A stretch of DNA of 64,000 nt from Mauremys mutica (Eukaryota; Chordata; Testudines; Geoemydidae), in contig NC_059072.1 of NCBI RefSeq assembly GCF_020497125.1, positions 304,748,781 through 304,812,780 of the forward strand, written 5' to 3'. Positions 35,701 through 47,700 of the stretch are shown here, one piece after another; within the stretch, counting starts at the first letter, position 1, and every line of letters starts with the position of its first letter. The notes under the pieces were generated by a model. The model searched no databases and was not told where the DNA came from. It saw nothing but the letters and a program-made list of their open reading frames with translations. The position numbers and the translations under genes are program-made.

Positions 35701-38700
35701 CATAACTCCCTTTTGGGTCAGGACCCCAGTTTGTGAAACGCTGGTCTCTCTCTTCTTCCCCCTCCCACCCCGGTATAGTATAGGGTAAAAGCATACAAAA
35801 TACCAGATTTCACGGGGGGAATCCAGATTTCACGGTCTGTGATGCGTTTTTCATGGCCATGAATTTGATAGGGCCCTATGTATGTTCAAAGCACAGCTTC
35901 CATTGACTTCAGTTGCAGCTGTGAGTGCTCAGCATTTCTGCACATAAAGCCCCAAGGTCTGACTCTGGGCACCCATAAAATGAGGAACACACAATTAGTG
36001 ATGACCTGGGGTTGTGAGTTCAGTCCTTGAGGGGGCCATTTAGGGAAGTGGGGATTGGTCCTGCTTTGAGCAGGGGGTTGGACTAGATGATCTCCTGAGG
36101 TCCCTTCCAACCCTAATAATCTGTGATTCTGTGACAAAAGTTTGGTTTAAGTGATTTGCCTAGTATACATAGGAACTCTATGGCAGAGGTAGGAGTAGAA
36201 TCAAATTCTCCAGGGCAGCATTCAGTTTCCTTAACCACTTCCACTCTACTCTGTGCTGATAAGGCCTCAGCTGGAGTATTGTGTACAGTTCTGGGTGCCA
36301 TGTTTCAGGAAAGATGTGGACAAATTGGAGAAAGTCCAGAGAAGAGCAACAAAAATGATTAAAGTTCTAAAAAATATGACCTATGAGGAAAGATTGAAAA
36401 ATGGGGTTTGTTTAGTCTGGAGAAAAGAAGACTGAGTGGGAACATGATAACCATTTTCAAGTACATAAAATATGGTTATAAGGAGGAGGGAGAAAAATTG
36501 TTCTTGTTAACCTCTCAGGATAGGCTTAAATTGCAGAAAGGGAGATTTAGTTTGGACATTAGGAAAAGCTTCCTAACTGTCAGGGTAATTAAGCACTGGA
36601 ACAAATTGCTTAGAGAGGTTGTGGAATCTCCATCATTGGAGGTTTTAAGAACAGGTTGTACAAACACCTGTCAGGAATGGTCTTGTTATTACGTAGTCCT
36701 TCCCTGAGTGCAGGGGATTGGATTGGATGACCTCTCGAGGTCCCTTCCCGTCCTACAATGTTATGATTCTATGAGACAATCATTCCTCTTCCTATAGTCC
36801 CCTGTCTCATTCACCACACACCTTCCAACTGCCATAAATGAAGCAGGGTGCCTGCAGACAACAGCCTCCTGTACTACACAACCCTGATTCATTCCCAGAG
36901 CAAGTTAAGAGGTAGGGGTCCTGTGGGAAAATAGTATGTGATAGTGTAATTAGACTGTATCATAATACATATAGATAAAGGCCAAATTAAGGTTGCCCTG
37001 GCAACCTTAATTTTGGCATTTCCAAATTTTGAGTATTTGACTTTGCAAGCCTAACAGTGTTTGCTTAACATAGTTTTTGTGTAATTTCCTAGGTTTTTGA
37101 AAAAGCAAACTGAAAAACATTGTACTGAGGCCCACATGGGTCATCAGCAGGGTTGGAATCTTTGGATCCATCACAAAGACCTCTGCCATTTGAACTAACA
37201 GAGTAACTGATAGATGATAACATACTACTGCTGTGGAGCAATACTCAAGGGGGCCAGCACACTTTGCCACCAATACTTATTCACAGGAAAGGAATGGTGA
37301 GACACTGGAGTATTGGTTTCTATTCCAGACTGGTCTGTCCCTTTCCCCCAAGCGTGATCTGTAGTACCTCATCTCTCCCACTGGTCCTTGTCCCAGTCCT
37401 GCCTCTTCCCCACCCCTGGCTTCTCATCTTGGTCTCCTTCTCCTTATCTAGCCACTCCCAGTCTCAAGCTTTTCATCTAGTCTCAGAATCCTTGTCCAGC
37501 AAGCCCTACCTCACCCCTCAGGGCTCCCTGTTCTAGTCTCCTTGCCCAGACATTTCCAGTTCACCCCAGACCTTCATCTAAGCTGTCTCTCTCCCCCAGA
37601 CTGGCCTCCTGTCTCGTCTCATCATCCACATTCCCCGTCCCCACTGTCTCTCACTCCAGTTGCAATTTCTTTCCCCAGGCTCCTTGTCCAATCTCAGTGT
37701 TGTTATTCACCCCCTCACACACAGTGGGTTCTTATCTTAGTCTCTTTACCTAGTCAGTCCTGCACTCCCCACAGCTCCTCATGCAATCTCTGTCTCTCCC
37801 ACCTACTGAGCTTAAACTCAAAAAGGAAGCTTTGCAAGAAGTGAAAATTTGGACAGATGACTAGGGAGTAGTATAAAAATATTGCTAGAGCATGCAGGGG
37901 TGTAATCAGGAAGGCCAAGGCACAATTGGAATTGCAGCTAGCAAGGGATGTGAAGGGTAACAAGAAGGGTTTCTACAGGTGTGTTAGCAACAAGAAGTTC
38001 AGGGAAAGTGTGGGACGCTTACTGAATGGGGGAGGCAACATAGTCAGTGCCGGCTCCAGGCACCAGCTTATCAAGCAGGTGCTTGGGGCTGCAACTCCGG
38101 AGCGGGGCGGCACTTTCAGGTATTCGGCGGCAATTTGGCGGAGGGTCCCTCACTCCCACTCAGAGCGAAGGGCCTCCTGCTGAATTGCCGCAGATTGCGA
38201 TCGCGGCTTCTTTTTTTTTTTGGCTGCTTGGGGCGGCAAAACCCCTGGAGCCGGCCCTGAACATAGTGACAGATGATGTAGAAAAAGCTGAAATACTCAA
38301 TGCTTTTTTCCCTCAATCTTCACACGCAAGGGCAGCTCCCAGACTGCTGCACTGGGCAACACAGCATGGGGAGTAGGTGAGCACTTAGTGGTGAAAGAAG
38401 AGGTTAAGGACTATTTAGAAAAGCTGGACATGCACAAGTCCATGTGTCCAGATCTAATGCATCTAAGGGTGCTGAGGGAGTTCGCTGATGTGATTGCAGA
38501 GCCATTGGCCATTATCTTTGAAAATTCGTGGAGATCAGGGGAGGTCCTGGATGATTGGAAAAAGGCAAATATAGTGTCTATATTTTAAAAAAGGGAAAAA
38601 AGAGAATGCGGGGAACTACAGACCAGTCAGCCTCACTTCAGTCCCCGACAAAATCATGGAGCAGGTCCTCAAGGAATCCATTTTGAAGCACTTGGAGGAG

Positions 38701-41700
38701 AGGAAGGTGATCAGGAACAGTCAACATGGATTCACCAAGGGCAAGTCATGCCTGACCAACCTGATTGCCTTCTATGATGAGATAACGGGCTCTGTGAATA
38801 TGGGGAAAGCAGTAGATGTGATATATCTTGACTTTAGCAAAGCTTTTGATATGGTGTCCCACAGTATTCTTGCCAGCAAGTTAAAAAAAGTATGGATAGG
38901 ATGAATGGACTATAGGGTGGATAGAAAGCAGGCTAGATTGTTGGGTTCAACAGGTAGTGATCAACGGCTCGCTGTCTAGTTGGCAGCTGGTATCAAGCAG
39001 GTTTTGTTAAACATCTTTATTAATGATCTGGATGACAGGATTAATTGCACCCTCAGCATGTTCACGGATGACATTAAGCTGGGGGGAGAGGTAGATACGA
39101 TGGAGGGTAGGGAGAGGGTCCAGAGTAAACTCGTCAGATTGGAGGATTGGGCCAAAAGAAATCTGATGAGGTTCAACAAGGACAAGTGCAGAGTTCTGCA
39201 CTTAGGAAGAAAGAATCCCATGCACCGCTACAGGCTGGGGACTGACTGGCTAAGCAGCAGTTCTGCAGAAAAGGACCTGGGGATTACAGTGGATGAGAAG
39301 CTGGATATGAGTCAGCAGTATGCCCTTGTTGCCAAGAAGGCCAATGGCATATTGGGTTGTATTAGTAGGAGCATTGCCAGCAGATCGAGGGATAGCAGCT
39401 TTCAGTTACCTGAAGGGGGGTTCCAAAGAGGATGGAGCTAGGCTGTTCTCAGTGGTGGCAGATGACAGAACAAGGATCAATGGTCTCAAGTTGCAGTGGG
39501 GGAGGTCTAGGTTGGAATTAGGAAACACTATTTCACTAGGAGTGTGGTGAAGCACTGGAATGGGTTACCTAGGGAGGTGGTGGAATCTCCATCCTTAGAG
39601 GTTTTTAAGGCTCGGCTTGACAAAGCCTTGGCTGAGATGATTTAGTTGGTGTTGGTCCTGCTTTGTGCAAAGGGTTGGACTAGATGACCTCCTGAGGTCT
39701 CTTCCAAACCTAATATTCTATGATTCTGTGATTCTATTCTATGATACTGGTTCCCCATCTCCATTCCCATTGTCCCTTCCTGTCTCCTAGTCTCCTTCCA
39801 ACCAGTCCTAGTTTCTGTTCCCACCCAGTCCCCGAACTCCCTCCTGGCTCCCAGTCTCTGACTCCTCCATGCTGCATGGGCCAAGGGTGGGAGGGGCGGC
39901 ATTAGCTCACCCGTGTTCTCAATCTCTCAGTTAATGTGCTTGGACCCAGATATGGTATGGGCTGCAGCATCCCAGAGCTGCCATCGCTGGGAAAGTCCTG
40001 TTCTGACCTGTCTGTACACATTCAATGCAGACATAAACTTTAGGGAAATTAGCTGCTAAAATCTAAAGAAGTCTCTACTGATCATACGTGAACTGTGATT
40101 TTTCAAAGGCTTATAACTTGGCCAAATTTGGGCTGATTTTCATAGGGACAGCAAAAGGCACATCCATGACACAAAGGCCACCCCTCTGCCACATTTTAAA
40201 TCCCAAAGTATGGGGATGCTAGAACTTAAAAACAAAAATTAATCATATTTTTAACATAGTCAAAATAATGTATTTTTCCCTAGCTTCATTCTTCAAAATG
40301 GCTGACTGTTTTGACTGAAATTTTCCAAAAAGATTCAGCCTGTGGCAGACACCCAGCATGGAAAATTTCAGCCAAAACAGTTAGTTTGGCTAAGTTATAA
40401 GCAACTGAAAACATGTTTTTGTAATGGGAAGTGTAGGGCAACCTTAATAGTAGACAGTGCTACCAGCCCAACCTATAATACTCAGGGGCGGCTGTAGGAA
40501 TTGCGCCACCCCAAGCAGGGCGGCATGCCGCGGGGGACGCTCTGGCGGTCGCCGGTCCCACAGCTCCGGTGGACCTCCTGCAGACGTGCCTGCGGAGGGT
40601 CCGCTGGTCCCGCGGCTCCGGTGGACCTCCCACAGGCATGCCTGTGGGAGGTCCACCGGAGCCGCCTGCCGCCCTCCTGCGGCACGCCGCCCCAAGCACG
40701 CGCTTGGCGCGCTGGGGTCTGGAGCCGGCCTTGATAATACTACAGGAGTGCAAGTGAGATCAGGATCAGGCCCAGAAACCACATGACATATTTATACGGT
40801 ACTTTAACTAAAATAACATTACTAATTAGCTACTGCTATACATTAAATACAAGATTCACACAATATTAGGACAGTTTCTTTGTTTCTAGTTCTTACAGTG
40901 TCACTTACTAATGTTAGAAATGTAGAAACTCTTACCATAACAGGAATCAGACTGTCTTTGTGGTAACAACTTTTTTTCCATTACCTCTTCCCCCTCTAAG
41001 GTATATAATATTAAAAACTTAGAAGTACTGAAGCTCCGAAACAACCCCATCAAAGAGATCCCTGATGATGTCCACAGACTCAAGACACTTAGGATCCTTA
41101 ACATGTCCTTCAATTTACTATCTGTTCTTCCCACTGGGTAAGGTGTTTACTATTAATTAATAGATTAGATTGCATTATTTCTGTGCTCAAACAAGGATTC
41201 AGTTTTTTGTGTGACCTACATTATATTCATTCATTAATTCATTTCCATACTGGCTTTGTAAATTACACCTACAAAAAAGGCTCATATAGTATAGTATATA
41301 TAGTAGGGCTGTCAAGCGATTAAAAAAATTAATCAGGATTAATCGCACTGTTAAACAACAATAGAATACCATTTATTTTAAATATTTTTGGATGTTTACT
41401 ACATTTTCAAATATATTAATTTCAATTACAACACAGAATACAAAGTGTACAGTGCTCACTTTATATTTATTTTTTATTACAAATATTTGCAGTGTAAAAA
41501 AAATTGTATTTTTCAATTCACCTTATACACGTACTGTAGTGCAACCTCTTTATCATGAAAGTTGAACTCACAAATGTAAAATTATGTACAAAAAAACCTG
41601 CATTCAAAAATAAAACAATGTAAAACTTTAGAGCCTACAAGTCCACTCAGTCCTACTTCTTGGTCAGCCAATCAGACAGACAAGCTTGGTTACAAATTAC

Positions 41701-44700
41701 AGGATATAATGCTACCCACTTCTTCTTTACAATGTCACCTGAAAGTGAGAACAAGCGTTCACATGGCACTGTTGTAGTGGCATTGCAAGATATTTACGTG
41801 CCAGATGCGCTAAAGAGTCATATGTCCCATCGTGCTTCAGCCACCATTTCAGAGGACATGCATCCATGCTGATGATGGGTTCTGCTCGATAATGATCCAA
41901 AGCAGTGCGGACCAATGCATGTTCATTTTTCTCATCTGGTCAGATGCCACCAGCAGAAGGTTGATTTTCCTTTTTTGGTGGTTTGGGTTCTATAGTTTCC
42001 GCACACATCCGCCAAGTATCTGCCACACCTCATCCCTCTCAGTTTTTGGACGGCACTTCAGATTCTTAAACCTTGGGTCGAGTGCTGTATCTAGTCTTAG
42101 AAATCTCACATTGGTACCTTCTTTGCGTTTTGTCAAATCTGCTGTGAAAGTGTTCTTAAAACGAACATGTGCTGGTCATCATTCGAGACTGCTATAACAT
42201 GAAATATATGGCAGAATGTGGGTAAAACAGAGCAGGAGGCACTCCCCCAAGGAGTACAGTCACAAATTTAATTGATGCATTATTTTTTTAATGATCATCA
42301 TCAACATGAAAGCATGTCCTCTGGAATGGTGGCCGAAGCATGAAGGGGCATACGAATGTTTAGCATATCTGGCATGTAAATACCTTGCAATGCCGGCTAC
42401 AAAAGTGCCATGTGAACGCCTATTCTCACTTTCAGGTGACATTGTAAATAAGAATCAGGCAGCAGTATCTCCCGTCAATGTAAACAAACTTGTTCGTCTT
42501 AGCAATTGGTAGAATAAGAAGTAGGATTGAGTGGACTTGTAGCCTCTAAAGTTTTAGGCTGTGACTACACTTAGCACTTCAAAGCGCTGCCGCGGCAGCG
42601 CTGCCATGGCAGCACTTTGAAGTGCTAAGTGTAGTCAAAGCGCCAGTGCTGGGAGAGAGCTCTCCCAGCGCTGTCCGTACTCCACCTCCCTGTGGGGAAT
42701 AACGGACAGCGCTGGGAGCTGTGCTCCCAGCGCTGGGGCTTTGACCACACTGGCGCTTTGCAGCGCCGCAATTTGCAGCGCTGGAGAGGGTGTGTTTTCA
42801 CACCCTGCTGCAGCGCTGCAAATTTGTAAGTGTAGCCAAGCCCTTACACTGCTTTGTTTTTGAGTGCAGTTATATAACCAAAAAAAATCTGCATTTGTAA
42901 ATTACACTTTCACAATAAAGAGATTGCACTACAGTACTTGAATGAGGTGAATTAAAAAATTCTATTTCTTCTGTTTATCATTTTTATGGTGCATATATTT
43001 GTAATAAAAAATAAAAATATAAAGTGAGCACTGTGCACTTTGTATTCTGTATTGTAATTGAAATCAATATTGAAAATGTAGAAAAACATCCAAAAATATT
43101 TAATAAATTTCAATTGGTATTCAATTGTTATAAGTGTGATTAATCGTGATCAATTTTTTTAATCACAATTAATTTTTTTGAGTTAATCACTTGAGTTAAC
43201 TGCGATTAATGGACAGCCCTGATATATAGCTACAGATATGCATAAGCAAATATTCATCAACATCAGTAGTAGTACACAGAGGCCCTATCTGTCATCAGAG
43301 CCACATTGTACTAGGAGCTATGTATACACATAGTGTAGGCAGCTCCTATCTGAAAAAGTTGATAATCTAAATAGGTACAACAGGAGGGAGAGGAGAAGTG
43401 TTGTTATGCCCAATTTAAAAATGGAGAAGAAAGGCACAGAGAGACGAAGGGACTTGCCCAAGCAGATTGTGTAGAGCCAGGAATTGAACCCAAATCTTAA
43501 GTATCCCACTCCACGTACCTTAATCATAGGATCATCCTTCCATCTAATGGTTTAAATTGAAAGTCTGTTTACTAAAAGTGAGCTAAGGTTGATATATACT
43601 AGTAGCCAAAAGCCCAGTCTATTGCATGGGTGTAATTTGTAAGTCATTTGTAAAAGCACTGAAAATTATGGAAAACTTAAAAATTGGATAATAACAGACA
43701 GAATCCCAGTGGTGATTGAACCATTGGTATTCTAAACCTAAAGAATTCTCAACCTTGCTTGTAGCTGTTTCCATCACTCACACTGACTGAACAAACATTC
43801 TAGGCTTCAGTGTGATGTTTGGGGTTATTGTGTGTGCTGATTGTATTGCCTTGTGGGTGACTGTGTTGATTTGCATGTGGGATGTGTTGTGCAGGGGGAG
43901 TTGTGTGGTTAGTGAATGAGTGGGGTGTACTGTGGTGAGGGGCTGTGTGTGTTTGGGGTAATTGTGTGTGCTGGTTGTGTTGTTTGGATAGTTGTGTTGA
44001 TTTATGCCTAGGAGGTTTGTGCCTGGAGATTTGTGTAAGTGGCAAATGAAGGGTGTGGCACTCTGTACCTCAAAATAGCACCCTGGAACCCCTGTATTCA
44101 CCACTGTGATGTGATTATAGTATGTTTTGTACAATGCATGGCTTGTGAGGGATCAGTTAAAATGTCTTGATCTACTGAACATTAATATCCTGTTGAATTG
44201 CATGTTCTATCATTGTATGTGAAGTTATGAAGTATTGCTATATGCTTGTTACTGAAGTATGTGGTAAGTGGGAAACGCCCACAGCGAGCCTTTCAGTGAC
44301 AACAAAGGAGCAACTAACAGTGGCCAGACAGGCATTGATGGCCCATTAAGGAGGATCTACCCTCTCAAGTGGCCCTCCCAGAGACTCCTCAGAGGGCATA
44401 TACACAATGGGGTCCACCTAACCCCCACGTCACAGGAAGAATCTTTCTAGCACCTGGAGAGAAAGTATAAACAAGGGTTGATGTCATCACTACTTGGCCT
44501 CTCTCCTCCCCCACCTACTCTGAAGGCAACAAGAAATTTGGAAGACAAAGACTTTGAACTGTGGAGATTGGTCCCAGGCTAAGAAGGAAATTCAGCCTGT
44601 GTAATAAGAACTGTAAACGGCTGGAACATCTAGAGGGGCAAGAAACTACCGTACTTGATTCAAATCTTGCTTAGTCTGTAGAATTTAGGCTCCAATTTTA

Positions 44701-47700
44701 TTTATATTTCTTATATAACCAACTTTGATCTCTATGCCTACCCCTTATAATCACTCAAGATCTAGCCTTCATTAGTTAATAAATCTCTTTTATATTTTAT
44801 CTAAAACAGTGTGTTTTGGGTTGAAGTGCTTGGGGAAGCTGCTTAGATTACAAAGATTGGTGCATGTTCACTTCCTTTGATGAAGTGGCAAACTAATTAA
44901 TGAGCTTGCACTGTCTAGGGAGTCTTGAGCAGTGTAAGATGGCACATTACTGGAGTGCAAGGCTTGGGGCTGGGGACATTTGCTGGTGTCTCTTTTCACA
45001 GTTCCTGAGTGGCTTAGAGAGCATTCATACAACTCAGCTGGGTGTGTGTTGCTACATATTGATGGGTGAGTGATCATAGCATCTGGAGAAGTTTATTGCT
45101 TGTCACTAGCATAGCATTGTGGGAGACAGCCCAGGCTGCAGAATTTAATGGGGCTCAGTGGTCTCACAGTCTAGGTTGTACCCCAGGGACATGTCATAGA
45201 GGTGCAGCGAGCAGACTGAAATGCACAGCTTGTTGTTCTGCGTGAGATTTGCATGTCATATACTGGTGCTGAGATTTTAGGTGGGTTAGCTGAATACAGT
45301 AAAAAAAAGTTACACTTTTGTTATTTTCTGTTTGCTTATTTTGGGAAAGAGAAATAGGAGCAGAAAGGCATAAAAATGGATGAGAGTGATGCAGTTGCAA
45401 AGTTAGAGCTGTTCAGACTGCAGGTAGCAGAAAAAGAGAGAGACTGTGAGCATCAGTTGATACTTAAAATATCTCCATTGACATGCTTATTGGGAATGAT
45501 TTTTTCCATGTAGCTCCGTAAGAAGGAATATTATGCTGGGACCCCAAAGGAAAAGGGTAAAGTCCCAGGAATTGCTGAAGGAAAGAGAGAAAGTCTCTTT
45601 GATTCCTCTGCAGCAAAGTGGAGCAGCATGCTTCCAGGTGTGGGTGGAGTTGAGACTGTCTCTTGCACTGCAGTTGAAGGCAGCACCTCATAAGGAAGGG
45701 ATGGGGGTGGAATGCCTGTCACTGACAGACCAGTTCCAGCTGTTAGCTGCAAGCGCTTTGCAGCTGAACAAAGGCTGGATCCCGCTGTAGTGAGCATAGA
45801 GAGATGTGTCCTAGAGGGAGGCCCAGAGAAGGGAAATAAGGAAAAGATTTCTGTAGGAAATAAGCAACCTTGTAAGCATAATGTGTCAATGCACGGTATC
45901 CCAGGGTGCAACCCGCCACCATCCTGTGCACTGTCTTTTGGGAAGTTATGGCAATGCATGGTGAGGAAAAAATGAGTCATGGGGGATAACAGGTAGCAAG
46001 GGGTCAACTTTCCAGTGTGCAACTTTCTCCATCCCATAATGTCACGAATAGCCCATAATTTTCACAGCTTTTTAAAAAATCCCATGAATCTGCACAGCCC
46101 TCCTCACTGTCCACCATCTCTGACAGAAGCATGGAACCTGCACAGCTCTGCACAGAACGCACGCCAATCCTCCGGTATTTGCAGAGCCGCAAGAAGAACA
46201 GAATCAGCAGGGAACATCACAATTTTATGGAGGACAGATTGTTGTGGGACATAGCAAGAATCAGTTCAACTGTTTTGGTGACATTCATGGAGCAGTTGCA
46301 GATGGTGGAGCACTGCTTCTGGGCCCGAGAAACAACCACTGACTGGTGGGATCGCATCGTAATTCAGGCTGATGATGAGCAGTGGCTGCAGAACTTTTGG
46401 ATGTGCCAAGCCACATTTCTGGATCTGTGTGCTGAGCTTGCTCCAGCCCTCCAGCGCAGGGACACCAGAATGAGTGCTGCACTGAGAGCGAAGAAGCAAG
46501 TGGCAGTCTCAAACACCAGATTGCTACCAGTCAGTGGGTAATCATTTGGGAGTTAGAAAATCGACTGTCGGGGCAATTGTCATGCAAGTGTGCAGGACCA
46601 TTAATTACCTCCTGCTATGCAGGATTGTGACTCTCAGCAATGTGCAGGACATAGTGGATGGATTTACAGCAACGAGGTTCCTGAACTGCGGTGGGGCAAT
46701 AGACAGCACATGTATCCCTATTTGGCACCAGACCACCTTGCCACTCAACTGAAAGGACTACTTTTTTCTGATTATGCAAGTATTGGTGGATTACTGGGGA
46801 CGTTTCACCAACATCAGTGTTGGCTGGTCAGGAAAGAGCGTGATTCTCATAGCTTTAAGAACATAGGATTGTTCATAAAGCTACAAGTAGGGACTTTCTT
46901 TTAGCACCAGCTGACTACCATTAGCAATATTGAAACGCCAGTAGTGATCCTGGGGGACCCAGCCTATGCCTTGCTCCTCTGGACATGAAACCATACACCG
47001 GCCACCTCGACAGCTCCAAGGAAAGATTCAGCTACTGACGCAGCAAGTGCAAAATGACAGTTGAATATGTTTTCAATAGATTGAATGGATTCTGGCAGTG
47101 CTTACTCACAAGATTGGATTTCAGTGAAAAAAATATCCTAGTGGTTACTGCTGCCTGCTGTGTCCTGCATAATATCTGTGAAGCAAAGGTGGGAAAGTTG
47201 CCATTGGGGTGGAGGGCAGAGGTAGAGCAGCTGTCTGCTGCATTGGAACAGTCAGACACAAGGGTGATTACAAGAGTTCAGCATGGAGCTGTATGGCTGA
47301 GGGTGGCTTTGAAAGAGCACTTTAACATTGAGCCATAGTCATGCACTGTGATGTACTGTGCTCTGCCTGGCTCTGCAGTGTGGGGGCCTGTTAGGAAATG
47401 TGTGGTGCTTGCTGTACATTTATGATTATTACACTGTTTGCCACTGATTCTATGAGTTTTGTATCATACTGTACGGAAACCAGTAAGTGGTTGCTTTCAG
47501 TACTGCTAGAGACTCTGAAGCATATGTTCTGAACTAATAAAGATGAATTATTCTCCAAATAATAGAATTTGAGTAACAAAACCAATACAAAGAAAAATCT
47601 GTGCAACTTAAAAGCAAATACATTAAAAACTTAATTAATAGAACAGAACTTAACAGGGCGAAAGAATGTTCATGTCCATTTTAGCTACACATACAGCAAC

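Larger units (their letters stand above)
41304..43221. mobile_element. hAT transposon with long inverted ends, second copy
   Basis: The start TAGGGCTGTCAAGCG and end GGACAGCCCTG (terminal base mutated) are inverted, with an exact 8-bp duplication ATATATAG (41296-41303 and 43222-43229). Same family as 16500-17742. The transposase C-terminus occurs twice in opposite directions (41660-42177 minus, 42291-42512 plus), so the arms are longer than in the first copy. A Harbinger-type MITE sits at 42557-42843. Confidence 0.92.

Noticed and set aside
43778..44134. Thr/His/Pro-rich minus-strand frames
   Set aside because: They come from a TG-rich low-complexity tract.
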